Part shown: positions 16,775 through 25,453 of the stretch, piece after piece
How the letters are laid out: each line of letters begins with the position of its first letter
How positions within the stretch are numbered: the stretch's first letter is position 1
NCBI GenBank assembly: GCA_027923965.1
Contig: AP026969.1
Location: forward strand, 1,178,001-1,242,000
DNA length: 64,000 bases
Source: Comamonadaceae bacterium OS-1
GTDB taxonomy: Bacteria; Pseudomonadota; Gammaproteobacteria; Burkholderiales; Burkholderiaceae_C
Reading direction: 5' to 3'
Position numbers and translations under genes: made by a program
Notes under the pieces: model-generated
Told to the model about the DNA's origin: nothing
The model's database searches: none
The model's input: only the letters and a program-made list of their open reading frames with translations

Positions 16775-16843
16775 GGTTTTGTGTCTTGTGTGTAAGGAAA
16801 CTTCTTACACGGCCCGGTAAAAAAGGGACCTGCGGTATGGGTG

Positions 16844-16871
16844 CCCCCCGACTTAATTTTTGATTGGGGGG
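16844..16871. other. Inverted repeat in the flhD upstream region
   Basis: CCCCCC (16844-16849) and GGGGGG (16866-16871) enclose an AT-rich 16-nt loop, about 90 bp before the flhD ATG. A second small stem, GTGTAAG / CTTACAC, is at 16790-16810 just after gpsA. Neither has a T-tract; they could be leader structures or regulator sites for flhDC. No clear promoter could be assigned in the 184-bp gap. Confidence 0.4.
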
Positions 16872-16958
16872 TATTCACAATCCATTTCAACGGATCGGGA
16901 AACAGCAGATTGCGACAAGCGCAATGCAGCCTGAACCGGGCAGACCAAAGGACACACC

Positions 16959-17285
16959 ATGAACACCGAACAGATCATTGCCGAAATCCGCGAGGCCAAT
17001 CTGACGTACCTCATGCTGGCGCAAAGCCTGATCCGCCAGGACAAGGCCGAAGCCCTGTTCCGCCTCGGCATCAACGAAGAAGCCGCCGACATCCTGGGTG
17101 CCCTGTCCGCTGCGCAAATTCTGAAACTGGCCTCGGGCAATATGCTGCTGTGCCACTTCCGCGTGGAAGACAGCCTGGTCTGGAGCCTCTTGACCAACCA
17201 CGACATCAAGAAGGTCGGCAACCCTGCCACCAACACCTTGCACGCCAACATCCTGATGGCTGGCCGCGTGGCCGAAGTCCTGTAA
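16959..17285 (+). CDS. flhD: Flagellar master transcriptional regulator FlhD
   Basis: A 108-residue subunit of the FlhD4C2 activator that switches on class II flagellar genes. Residues EIREANLTYLMLAQSLIRQDKAEALFRLGI and LASGNMLLCHFRVED are typical of FlhD. The ATG at 16959 has AAAGGA at a suitable distance. It is followed 10 bp later by flhC with its own AAGGAG. The presence of FlhDC rather than FleQ-type control fits beta- and gammaproteobacteria. Confidence 0.95.
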   Translation: MNTEQIIAEIREANLTYLMLAQSLIRQDKAEALFRLGINEEAADILGALSAAQILKLASGNMLLCHFRVEDSLVWSLLTNHDIKKVGNPATNTLHANILMAGRVAEVL

Positions 17286-17295
17286 GGAGCCCAGC

Positions 17296-17871
17296 ATGAC
17301 TTCCACCTCGACAGCTACCGCCACCAAAGCCGCCAAACCTGCCAAAAGCGTGTTGCAAGACTCGCAGCAAATTGAACGCGCCGCCGCACTCATCCGCATG
17401 GGCGCCCGTATGCAGGTACTGGAATCGGAAACCGATCTGTCCTACGAGCGACTGCTGCGCCTGTACAAAGAGGTGTCGGGCAAGTCGCCCAGCAAGGGCC
17501 AACTGCCGTTTTCGACCGACTGGTTTTTGTCGTGGCAAGAGAACATCCACTCTTCGCTGTTTCTGAACATCTACGAATACCTGTCCAAAAGCATGGACAT
17601 GGACTCCATCGACATCCTGACCAAGGCCTACCGCCTGTACACCGAGCAGATCGTGGCCGCCGAGGTAGACCCGCTGCTGTCGTTTACCCGCGCCTGGCGG
17701 TTGGTGAAGTTTGTCGATGCCAACATGCTCAACATGACCCAGTGCAGCAGTTGTGGCGGCAAATTTGTCACCGAACTCTACGAAAACCCCCGCCAATACG
17801 TCTGCGGCCTGTGCAGCCCACCGGCCCGCGCGGGCAAATGCAAGGGCGAGCGCACCTTGATGTTGCACTAA
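17296..17871 (+). CDS. flhC: Flagellar master transcriptional regulator FlhC
   Basis: A 191-residue zinc-containing partner of FlhD that makes most of the DNA contacts. Four cysteines for zinc are at residues 150 and 153 (CSSCGGKF) and 170 and 173 (CGLCSP). ERAAALIRMGARMQVLESET and LPFSTDWFLSWQENIHSS are characteristic. A ~25-residue Thr/Ala/Lys-rich N-terminal extension precedes the conserved part. Downstream there are no motAB or che genes; a signalling kinase follows after 215 bp. Confidence 0.95.
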   Translation: MTSTSTATATKAAKPAKSVLQDSQQIERAAALIRMGARMQVLESETDLSYERLLRLYKEVSGKSPSKGQLPFSTDWFLSWQENIHSSLFLNIYEYLSKSMDMDSIDILTKAYRLYTEQIVAAEVDPLLSFTRAWRLVKFVDANMLNMTQCSSCGGKFVTELYENPRQYVCGLCSPPARAGKCKGERTLMLH

Positions 17872-18017
17872 TCGCGCTAATACGGAAATTGATTACATGG
17901 GTATCCTGCAACCGGAGAGAAGCGGCTCCAAACCAGTCGTGTAAAACCCACGAAAGTGCCCACCACCGCCTCATTTTTGGGGCCTATCGCCTTACCATAA
18001 CGCTTTGAATCGGAAGA

Positions 18018-18062
18018 TTTCGATCCCATCGAAACGCAACCGAACCGGCAATAAGTCCGGTT
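18018..18062 (+). other. Two stem-loops in the leader of the hybrid kinase gene
   Basis: TTTCGAT-CCC-ATCGAAA (18018-18034) and AACCGG (18043-18048) / CCGGTT (18057-18062) with an 8-nt loop, ending 24 bp before the ATG. They could be a leader RNA structure, or the second could be a weak terminator (TTTT follows). AGGT at 18077-18080 serves as the kinase Shine-Dalgarno sequence. Confidence 0.45.
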
Positions 18063-18086
18063 TTAAGGCATTGGATAGGTAGCAAG

Positions 18087-21000
18087 ATGTTTCGACGTGG
18101 GAATCCAGGGCTGGTGCGCCCGCGCAGCCTGCGTTTTTACCTGATGGCTTTGGTCCTGGTAGCGTTGCTACCCATGGCCGGGGCGGCTGCGTTCGCCATG
18201 TGGCAAGTGGCCCAGGTGTACCGCGAGGCCTCCACCCACCAGCTACAGGAAAACACCCGGACCCTGGCCCAGGTGGTGGACACCGAGATGGCTTCCCGCA
18301 CCACCATGCTGGAGGCCTTGGCCACGTTGGCCGCCACCGATCTGGGTAACCCGCTGGACGGCGACGGCAATGGCCGTCTGGAAGCGGGCATCATCCTGGC
18401 GCAAGCGGGCAGCGATGCCAAACCCTCGCCGATTTCCAGCCTGGAAGCCAAGGGCCTGCCACCCGAGGTCTTGGCCCAGGCCCTGGCAGCCCAGGAACGC
18501 ACCGTCTCCAATGTGTTCATGGCCGGTCCCCACCAAGACCTCCCGCGGGTGGCCCTCAGCGTGCCCTACCGTACCCCTGGCGGAATCCGCAAGGTACTGG
18601 CGCTGATGGTGTCGCCGCTGGAGCTGGTGCGTTCGCTGCAGCAGCGCAGCATCCCTTCGAACAATCTGGTGGCGGTGGTGGACGGCAACGGGCGCTTGGT
18701 TGCCCGCTCGTGGGATTCCGAGCGGTTTGTGGGCAGCGTCGTGCCCGACTGGGCACGGCTCAAGGTGATGCAGACCGATGCCGGGGTGTTTGAAGCCCGT
18801 TCGCTCGAAGGGCGGCCGGTGGTCATCAGCTTCCAGCGCCTGGCGCACACCCCGGGCTGGGTGGTGGTGGTCGGGGAGCCGCTGGAGCGCTTTAACGCCC
18901 GCTGGCACCAGCCCCTGGGAACGCTGTTGGCCGGGGCTTTGCTGGCCGTCTGTGCAGCCCTGCTCCTGGTGCTGTGGATGGCGCGGATGCTGCTGCGACC
19001 CGTGCAGGCGTTGGCGCAGAACGCCGAACAGGTGGCGACGGATACCGTAGGTCCCGCGGGCGTGGGCCCGGCCACCGCCCTGTTTCCGGTGGCCGAGTTT
19101 GAAGGCCTGCGCCAAAGCCTGGAACGCGCCGACACCGTGCTGCGCGACCGCGCCGAAGCTGAACGTGTCACGGCCGAAGCCCTGCGCGCCAGTGAAGCCC
19201 GTTACCGCCAGCTCAGCCAGGCACTGTCGCAGGAAAAAGAGCGTCTGCTGTTGGCCACGCAGGCCGGGGGCGTTGGCATTGTGGAGCTGGACGTGGCCGC
19301 CAACCGCTACCTCTGGGACGACCAGACCTATGCCGTGTTTGGCTTGCCACGCGATGGGTTCGACGGCAGCGAAAAGCAACTGCTGGCGCGCATCCATCCT
19401 GACGACGTGGGGGCTACGGTCCGACAATGGCAGACCGCGCTGCGCACGACCTCGGTGCTCGATACCGAGGTGCGCATTGTCCAGCCATCGGGGGCGGTGC
19501 GCACGGTACAGATACACGGGCAGGTACATCGCCATGCCGACGGCAGCCCGGCCCGCGCCATCGGCACGGTGTGGGACGTGACCGCGGCCCGGGAGGCCGC
19601 CGACGCACTCACCGCCGCCAAAGAAGCGGCCGAGGTGGCCGAGCGCGGCAAAAGTGCGTTTCTGGCCTTCATGGGCCATGAAATCCGCACCCCCATGAAC
19701 ACCGTGCTGGGCATGACCCGTCTGGTGCAGCAAACCGAGCTGTCGGGCAAGCAGCGCAATTACCTGGACAAGATTGACGTGTCGGCCCAGCTGCTGCTGG
19801 GCATCGTCAACGACCTGCTGGACCTGTCCAAGATCGAAGCCGGCAAGATGGCCTTGGTGGAGGCCGAGTTCACCCTGGAGTCGCTGCTCGAATCGGTGTC
19901 GGTGGCCCACGCCCTGAAGGCCGAAGAAAAGGGCCTGGAGATCGCCTACGCCGTCGGGCCCGACGTGCCCGCACGCCTGGTGGGCGACGCACTGCGACTC
20001 AACCAGGTACTGGGCAATCTGGTGGGCAATGCTGTCAAGTTCACCTCCCGGGGTGAGGTGGTGGTGTCGGTGGTGCTGGAGTCCGACAGCCAGGCGGACG
20101 GCTACCTGGTGCGGTTTTCGGTGCACGACACCGGCGTGGGGCTGGACGCGGCGCAAATGGCCCGTATGTTTTTACCGTTTTCGCAGGCCGACGACCAAGT
20201 CAGCCGCGACTACGGTGGCACGGGGCTGGGCCTGTCGATCTGCAAGCAACTGGTGGTGCGCATGGGCGGGCGCGTGGGTGTCACCAGTACCCGCGGCCTG
20301 GGCAGCACTTTCAGCTTCACGGTGCCCTTGCGCCGCCCCGGTGCGCTGGCCGTGCCGGAGCTGCAGCGCAATGCGGCGGTGCTGCAGCGGCGCCGCTTGC
20401 TGGTGGTGGACGACAACGCCAGCGCAGCCAGCATCCTGGCCCAGCTGGCGCATGGTTTTGGCATGGTGGTGCACGTGGTGGACTCGGGCCTGGCCGCTCT
20501 GGAGCATCTGCGCGCAGCCCACAACGAAGGCCGTCCGTTCGAACTGGTGCTGATGGACTGGCGCATGCCCGGCATGGACGGCATGCAGGCGGCCCGGCAG
20601 ATCAAGACCGACGTGGCGCTGTCCGCCGTGCCCTTGGTGCTGATGGTGACCGCCTACGCCCGCGACGAACTCCTCACCGAAGCCCGCAATATGGGACTGG
20701 CCGGGGTGCTGCTCAAGCCCGTCACCGAGGCGTTGGTGTTCAACACCCTGGCCGACGCGCTGGGCCACACCTGGACCGGCCCGCCTGGCGAAGACGGTGA
20801 CACCCCGCTGGACCTGGGCCGCCTGCAGCACCGGCGGGTGCTGCTGCTGGTCGAGCGGCCGCAGGAGCACCAGTCCATGGTCGACTTCTTGCGCCAGGCC
20901 GGTATGGAGGTGGACACCGTACGCAGCAGTATCCAGGCGCTGGCCCGGTTGCAGGCCGCGCCTTGCGACGTGGTGCTGGTTACGCACCAGTTGCCCGACC

Positions 21001-22262
21001 TGGACGGCCTGGCTGCCACCCGGGCATTGCGCAGTGACCCGCGTTGGGCCCACCTGCCAGTCATCGGCTTGCTGCACACCACCGGTGGCGTGGCGGCTGC
21101 CGAGCCGCAGGCCTGCCAGGAGGCGGGCATGGACGACTATCTGCCCGAACCAGTGGACACCGGGCAACTGGCCCGGCTGCTGGTGCAGTGGCTGCCCAAA
21201 GACGCAGCACTGGCCGCACTGGCGGGCCTGCGCGTGCTGGTGGTGGATGACAACGCCCTCAACCGCGAAGTGGCCAGTGAATTCCTGCAGGCGGTGCGCA
21301 TGCAGGTGGTACTGGCCGCCGACGGTGCGCAGGCCCTGGAATGCCTCGAACAGGAGCGTTTCGACATGGTGCTGATGGACCTGCAAATGCCGGTGATGGA
21401 CGGCCTGACCGCCAGCCGAGAGATTCGCAAACAGGCGCGCTGGGCCCAGCTGCCCCTGATTGCCCTGACGGCGCACGACTCCCAGGTGGGCCACCCCGCC
21501 GCCGTCGCCGCGGGCATGGATGCCTACCTGCGCAAGCCGATCGATGAGACGGCGCTGTACCAGACACTGTTGCAATGCCTGCCCCAGCCGCGCGCCATGG
21601 CCCACCTGGCTGCCGAAGCCCCCGCCGAGGCCCCGGTCGACCTGCCTGACGGCTTACCGGGGGTAGACCTGCGGTTAGCGCTGGTCCGCCTGGGTGGGCG
21701 CCAGGCCAGCCTGCAGCGCGTGCTGCGCGGCTTTGTGCGCGACTTTGCCAGTCTGTCGGCCCAGTGGCGACCGCCCCGGCCCGCACCATCGCGCAATACC
21801 GTTTCGGCCCAGGCCCATACGCTGAAATCCACCGCCCGCTATCTGGGGGCCGATGCACTGGCCGATGCCGCCGTGCACCTGGAACAATTGGCGCCGCACG
21901 CTACCCCCGAGTTGCTGGCCGAAGGCGTGGCGGTTTTCTGCCACCACCTGGACACCGTGATCGGCAGCGCCATCGGCCTGCTCGCCGACAACCGCTACAT
22001 CGCCGTGGCCGAGGTAGCCACCGAAGCGGTGGATGTGGCGACCCTGCTGTCACGCATCGGCAAGGCCCGGCCCATGGTGGCGCAGGGCAACTACGCCGCC
22101 GCCGAGCTACTGCTGGACATCCGGTCCGGGTTGGCCCGTACCGCGTTGGTACGGCTGGCAGATGCCGCGCTGGTCCAGTTTGAAGACTTGAACCTGTCTG
22201 CTGCCAGCGGCTCCCTGGACGCGCTGGCCGAGGCCCTGGCAGACAACCATGGAGCGGCCTGA
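18087..22262 (+). CDS. Hybrid sensor histidine kinase with PAS, three receiver domains and HPt
   Basis: A 1391-residue membrane phosphorelay protein (BarA/ArcB-like layout). TM helix ~17-38; periplasmic sensor ~45-270 of dCache type; TM ~278-300; HAMP; PAS ~385-505; HisKA with phosphoacceptor His531 (FLAFMGHEIRTPMNT); HATPase_c (NQVLGNLVGNAVKFTSRG, DTGVGLD, GGTGLGLSICK). REC1 (~770-895) has Asp824 in VLMDWRMPGMDG. REC2 (~910-1035) lacks the acidic pocket and the acceptor Asp (VVLVTHQLPDLDG), so is probably unphosphorylatable. REC3 (~1050-1170) has Asp1098 in VLMDLQMPVMDG. HPt has His1244 in AQAHTLKSTARYLG. Its 3' end overlaps the REC-GGDEF gene by 14 bp, its evident partner. Confidence 0.92.
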   Translation: MFRRGNPGLVRPRSLRFYLMALVLVALLPMAGAAAFAMWQVAQVYREASTHQLQENTRTLAQVVDTEMASRTTMLEALATLAATDLGNPLDGDGNGRLEAGIILAQAGSDAKPSPISSLEAKGLPPEVLAQALAAQERTVSNVFMAGPHQDLPRVALSVPYRTPGGIRKVLALMVSPLELVRSLQQRSIPSNNLVAVVDGNGRLVARSWDSERFVGSVVPDWARLKVMQTDAGVFEARSLEGRPVVISFQRLAHTPGWVVVVGEPLERFNARWHQPLGTLLAGALLAVCAALLLVLWMARMLLRPVQALAQNAEQVATDTVGPAGVGPATALFPVAEFEGLRQSLERADTVLRDRAEAERVTAEALRASEARYRQLSQALSQEKERLLLATQAGGVGIVELDVAANRYLWDDQTYAVFGLPRDGFDGSEKQLLARIHPDDVGATVRQWQTALRTTSVLDTEVRIVQPSGAVRTVQIHGQVHRHADGSPARAIGTVWDVTAAREAADALTAAKEAAEVAERGKSAFLAFMGHEIRTPMNTVLGMTRLVQQTELSGKQRNYLDKIDVSAQLLLGIVNDLLDLSKIEAGKMALVEAEFTLESLLESVSVAHALKAEEKGLEIAYAVGPDVPARLVGDALRLNQVLGNLVGNAVKFTSRGEVVVSVVLESDSQADGYLVRFSVHDTGVGLDAAQMARMFLPFSQADDQVSRDYGGTGLGLSICKQLVVRMGGRVGVTSTRGLGSTFSFTVPLRRPGALAVPELQRNAAVLQRRRLLVVDDNASAASILAQLAHGFGMVVHVVDSGLAALEHLRAAHNEGRPFELVLMDWRMPGMDGMQAARQIKTDVALSAVPLVLMVTAYARDELLTEARNMGLAGVLLKPVTEALVFNTLADALGHTWTGPPGEDGDTPLDLGRLQHRRVLLLVERPQEHQSMVDFLRQAGMEVDTVRSSIQALARLQAAPCDVVLVTHQLPDLDGLAATRALRSDPRWAHLPVIGLLHTTGGVAAAEPQACQEAGMDDYLPEPVDTGQLARLLVQWLPKDAALAALAGLRVLVVDDNALNREVASEFLQAVRMQVVLAADGAQALECLEQERFDMVLMDLQMPVMDGLTASREIRKQARWAQLPLIALTAHDSQVGHPAAVAAGMDAYLRKPIDETALYQTLLQCLPQPRAMAHLAAEAPAEAPVDLPDGLPGVDLRLALVRLGGRQASLQRVLRGFVRDFASLSAQWRPPRPAPSRNTVSAQAHTLKSTARYLGADALADAAVHLEQLAPHATPELLAEGVAVFCHHLDTVIGSAIGLLADNRYIAVAEVATEAVDVATLLSRIGKARPMVAQGNYAAAELLLDIRSGLARTALVRLADAALVQFEDLNLSAASGSLDALAEALADNHGAA

Positions 22263-23193
22263 CACGATGGATATGCTGTCTTTGCCCACCGTGCTGATCG
22301 TCGATGACGACCGCACCAGCCGCACCGTGCTGGCCGACCTGTTGCACGGCGAATGCCGCGTGCTATTGGCCAAAGACGGCCCCTCGGCCCTGCAAAGGGT
22401 GCGCGAAGAACCCGAAATTTGCCTGTTGCTGCTCGACATCGCCATGCCCGGCATGGACGGCTACGAAGTGCTGCAGGCCCTGCACGCCAACCCCCGTACC
22501 GCCCACGTTGCGGTGATCTTCATCAGCGGCCTCAACGATGCCCGCAGCGAAGAGCAAGGCCTGCTGTTGGGCGCGGTGGACTACGTGGTCAAGCCCATCC
22601 GCCCGGCGATTGCGCGCATCCGCATCCGCAACCACCTGCGGCTGATCGCCCAGCGCAAGGAGCTGGAGCGCCTGGCCAGCCGCGATGGCCTGACCGGCAT
22701 TGCCAACCGCCGCTCGTTCGACGAGTCGCTGCAGGTGGTCTGCCAACTGGCGGCGCGGCGCAAGGAGTCGCTGGGGCTGTCGATGATCGACGTGGATTTT
22801 TTCAAGCAATACAACGACCTGTACGGCCACCCGGCGGGCGACGACGCGCTGCGCCGCATCGCCCAGGTGGTGGCCAGCTTTGCCCGGCGGCCCTACGACC
22901 TGGCGGCCCGCTACGGTGGCGAAGAATTCGTGCTGCTGCTGCCCGGCGTGCCCGACCTGGACCACCTGCTGGAGCGCCTGCGCACCGACGTGATGGCCCT
23001 GGGCCTGCCGAATGCCGGCTCGGATGTGGCCAACGTGGTCACCATCAGCATTGGTGCGGTCCACATCGGCGCCGGTGGCCGCCACGACCCCGCTTTGCTG
23101 CTGGAGCAGGCCGATGCCATGCTCTACCAGGCCAAACACCAGGGCCGCAACCGCGTGGTGTCGGGCGCGTATGCCTCGACCAGCCGGTTTTAG
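22249..23193 (+). CDS. REC-GGDEF response regulator (PleD/WspR-type diguanylate cyclase)
   Basis: A 314-residue phosphorylation-controlled diguanylate cyclase. Receiver domain at 12-130: acidic pocket VDDD (18-21), acceptor Asp63 in LLLLDIAMPGMDG, and Lys in DYVVKPI. GGDEF domain ~155-305: DGLTGIANRRSF, MIDVDFFKQYND, signature GGEEF with an RxxD (RPYD) I-site five residues before it. It overlaps the hybrid kinase by 14 bp (start ATG 22249; ATG 22267 is an alternative), so the kinase's HPt probably phosphorylates this receiver and sets c-di-GMP output. Its TAG overlaps the stop of convergent ribH. Confidence 0.92.
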   Translation: MERPDTMDMLSLPTVLIVDDDRTSRTVLADLLHGECRVLLAKDGPSALQRVREEPEICLLLLDIAMPGMDGYEVLQALHANPRTAHVAVIFISGLNDARSEEQGLLLGAVDYVVKPIRPAIARIRIRNHLRLIAQRKELERLASRDGLTGIANRRSFDESLQVVCQLAARRKESLGLSMIDVDFFKQYNDLYGHPAGDDALRRIAQVVASFARRPYDLAARYGGEEFVLLLPGVPDLDHLLERLRTDVMALGLPNAGSDVANVVTISIGAVHIGAGGRHDPALLLEQADAMLYQAKHQGRNRVVSGAYASTSRF

Positions 23194-23657
23194 AGCGCGG
23201 CCAGCTTGCGCAGGCTGGCCACAGTGGCCAGGCAGGCCTGTGCCACTTCCGCACCCTTGTGCACGAAATGGTTGCCAAAAAACTGCTGGTGCTCCGTGTG
23301 GCTGTGGAAGTGGTGGGGCGTGAGCACCGCAGAGAACACTGGCACGCCGGTATCCAGCTGCACCGTCATCAGCCCCTGGATGACGGCGTTGGCCACGAAT
23401 TCATGGCGGTAGATGCCGCCGTCTACCACCAGCGCGCAGGCCACGATGGCATCAAACCGACCGCTTTGGGCCAGCTTCTTGGCATGCAGCGGAATCTCGA
23501 AGGCACCGGGCAATTCCAGGATGTCGATAGCGTCGCGCGGCACGCCCTGGCGCGCCATCTCGGCCAAAAAGCCGTCGCGGGCCTGGTTGACAATGTCGGC
23601 ATGCCAGGTGGCCTGGACGAAGGCGATGCGGAGCGGAGTAGTAACGGTCGTGGTCAT
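23190..23657 (-). CDS. ribH: 6,7-dimethyl-8-ribityllumazine synthase, type II (RibH2-like)
   Basis: Condenses 5-amino-6-ribitylamino-uracil with dihydroxybutanone phosphate in riboflavin synthesis. The 155-residue protein starts at ATG 23657. Residues LELPGAFEIPLHAKKL, ALVVDGGIYRHEFV and VLTPHHFHSHTEHQQFF are those of the RibH2 subgroup known from Brucella and Mesorhizobium (decameric) rather than the usual icosahedral RibH. It stands alone, not in a rib operon, and is preceded by an FMN riboswitch, so it is repressed when flavin is plentiful. A GGCCAGC/GCTGGCC stem at 23199-23220 lies within its last codons. Confidence 0.9.
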   Translation of the reverse strand: MTTTVTTPLRIAFVQATWHADIVNQARDGFLAEMARQGVPRDAIDILELPGAFEIPLHAKKLAQSGRFDAIVACALVVDGGIYRHEFVANAVIQGLMTVQLDTGVPVFSAVLTPHHFHSHTEHQQFFGNHFVHKGAEVAQACLATVASLRKLAAL

Positions 23658-23738
23658 AAAAGGTGTTGGCAAAAAATGTTCCCAACCCAGGACGCACGCG
23701 CGCAGGTACAAGCCGCCGGTGGCGGGGTGTACGTGGCG

Positions 23739-23906
23739 CGTTCTCTTGCATCCGGACTTTGAGGCTCGTTAAAACCTGAACCGTCGGCTCCGGAATCGCA
23801 CCGGAATCTGCTGACCCTCTGGTTGGCAAACCATCCAAAGGCGCTCGCGGGCTTGTGCATCGCTGCCATCACCGCCGGTGGGGAATTCCACCCCGCCCTG
23901 AGAACG
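23739..23906 (-). promoter_or_regulatory. FMN riboswitch (RFN element) controlling ribH
   Basis: On the minus strand the conserved RFN blocks occur in order: AGGGCGGGGTG + GAATTCCCCACCGGCGGT, then AGCCCGCGAGCGC, then ATTCCGGTG + CGATTCCGGAGCCGACGGT, then AGTCCGGATG, closing with AGAGAACG, which pairs with CGTTCT at the 5' end. The expression platform (23658-23738) contains a CCGCCACCGGCGG hairpin and a GTTGG/CCAAC pairing near the ATG, more like translational control than a classic terminator. Confidence 0.96.
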
Positions 23907-23974
23907 CTGTTCTGCGCGCTGGTGCGCAGAGACCCAGAGTGTAAGGGCCGGCTTACAACCTATGCTTATAAGAT

Positions 23975-24030
23975 AAATAAGGGTCTTGTGCTTATGGCTC
24001 TGGCACAAGCAGCTATCAAAAGCATAGTAT
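23975..24030 (-). repeat. Dispersed double-hairpin repeat, copy 4
   Basis: On the minus strand ATGCTTTTGATAGCTGCTTG, then TGCCAGAGCCATAAGCACAA. Both hairpins are recognisable. It lies directly downstream of rhaB, in the orientation that would place its T-tract after the operon, and may serve as the 3' end of the rhamnose transcript. Confidence 0.75.
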
Positions 24031-24032
24031 TT

Positions 24033-25451
24033 CTACGCCACCACCGCCAGGCAGTTCTCCAGCCACTGTGCGTGGTACTCCAGCAGCCCGTCGAGCCGGT
24101 AGGCCGGTGCGGCCAGCAGGTGCTGGGAGGCCGTGGGTTGGCTCCAGCGGCCCAGCATCCAGGCACCTCGGGCGGTGCCTTCCATGGCGTCGATGCTGGC
24201 GTAGCAGGTGTGGCCGGGTAGCAGGGCTTGTAGCAGGCCCAGGAAAAGCCGGTTGTGGGCCAGGGGGCCTTCGACCACTACGGTGGTGTCGGTGGCACCG
24301 GGGCGCAGTTGCTGCACCAGCCAGGCGGTAACCTGGGCGCAGTACAGGGCGGCCAGGGCCGAGCGTTCGGCGGGATGTAAGTCTTGCAGCGCTACTGTTT
24401 GGCCTGCGCGCAGTACCTCGCCTGTGCGGTGCATGAAGGGGCCGCCTTGCGGGGCGAAGCTGGGTCCGGCGCTGGTGTGGCTGCGCAGCAGGGCTTCGGC
24501 ATCTTCCAGTGTGCCCAGATCGGCGGGGGCACCGTCGAGCAACGCGGCGAATTCGCGGCCGCCCATGAAGCGGGCCGTGGGGGTGGCCTGGCCGCGCACG
24601 TTGACGTTGCACAGCATGTCGCGCTGCGCGTCTAGCGTGGCGGTAGGCGCGTCGGGGGCCATCAGCACCGTCCAGGTGCCAGAGGACACAACCGTCAACT
24701 CCGCTGTGCTCGACAGGTAGCGGGCCAGGCAGGCGTTGCTGTCGTGCACGCCCACCAGCACTTCGCATTGGCGAGGCAGGCCCAGCGCGTCGGCCAGGGC
24801 AGGGCGCACGCAGCCCAATACCTGCCAGGCCGGGGCCAGGGGCGCGAACTTCTCGGCCCAGCCCTGGTTTTTGGCCAGGGGCGAGAAATCCTGTTGGTCC
24901 GGTGCCCAGAGCTGGGTGTGGCAGCCCAGCGACGACACCTCGCTGGCCGCCACGCCGCTGAGCCACCAGGCCCAGTACTGCGGGTAGGGCAGCAGGGTCT
25001 GGGTGCGCTCCCATGCGGCCGGGTGGGTGTGTTGCAGCCAGTAGAGCTGGCGGGCGGCGTTCAGGCCTACCGGCAGGTCCGGCGAATAGGTGATCTCAAA
25101 CCCGTCGCGCTGGCGCTGGTAGGCGTGGTGCAGGGCGCTGGTCTGGTCGGCATAGGTGTCGCACTCGTAGTCCAGCGGCGGCCAGGCCAGGCCGTCGGCG
25201 GTGATGCCCACAAAGGCGGCACCGTGGGTGCTGGTGACCACGCGGGCGCAGCGCCGGGTGAGGGCGCTGGCCGCCAGCGTGCTGCAGATCCAGTCGGTCA
25301 GGCCGCCAATGTCCAACGCGTTGTAGCCCAGCGGAGCGGCCACGGGCGCGTTCTTGCGGCCATGCTGCTCCAGCACGCTGCCGTGGTCGTCTACCAGCAG
25401 CAGTTTGGCGTGGCTTTTGCCGATGTCGATGACAAGGGTCAGGTCCAACAT
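24033..25451 (-). CDS. rhaB: L-rhamnulokinase-type FGGY carbohydrate kinase
   Basis: Phosphorylates L-rhamnulose to L-rhamnulose 1-phosphate. The 472-residue FGGY-fold kinase begins LTLVIDIGKSHAKLLLVDD, the N-terminal phosphate loop, and has GVHDSNACLARYL and VVSSGTWTVLMAPD in the second half, near the ATP site. Start ATG 25451 is chosen over an upstream start because MLDLTLVIDIGKSH is the family start and sits 2 bp after rhaM. It is the last gene of the rha operon; assignment of substrate is from the context of isomerase, mutarotase and aldolase genes. Rhizobial literature calls the same type rhaK. Confidence 0.88.
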   Translation of the reverse strand: MLDLTLVIDIGKSHAKLLLVDDHGSVLEQHGRKNAPVAAPLGYNALDIGGLTDWICSTLAASALTRRCARVVTSTHGAAFVGITADGLAWPPLDYECDTYADQTSALHHAYQRQRDGFEITYSPDLPVGLNAARQLYWLQHTHPAAWERTQTLLPYPQYWAWWLSGVAASEVSSLGCHTQLWAPDQQDFSPLAKNQGWAEKFAPLAPAWQVLGCVRPALADALGLPRQCEVLVGVHDSNACLARYLSSTAELTVVSSGTWTVLMAPDAPTATLDAQRDMLCNVNVRGQATPTARFMGGREFAALLDGAPADLGTLEDAEALLRSHTSAGPSFAPQGGPFMHRTGEVLRAGQTVALQDLHPAERSALAALYCAQVTAWLVQQLRPGATDTTVVVEGPLAHNRLFLGLLQALLPGHTCYASIDAMEGTARGAWMLGRWSQPTASQHLLAAPAYRLDGLLEYHAQWLENCLAVVA

Positions 25452-25453
25452 GG

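Noticed and set aside
18018..18086. Possible class I c-di-GMP (GEMM) riboswitch before the hybrid kinase
   Set aside because: ACGCAA and GGTAGC recall GEMM elements, but the tetraloop/receptor stems and conserved spacing are not there, and AGGTAGC is better explained as the Shine-Dalgarno sequence.
18243..20156. 637-codon open frame on the minus strand inside the hybrid kinase gene
   Set aside because: Antisense shadow; composition is His/Gln-rich and the kinase on the plus strand has complete domain motifs.
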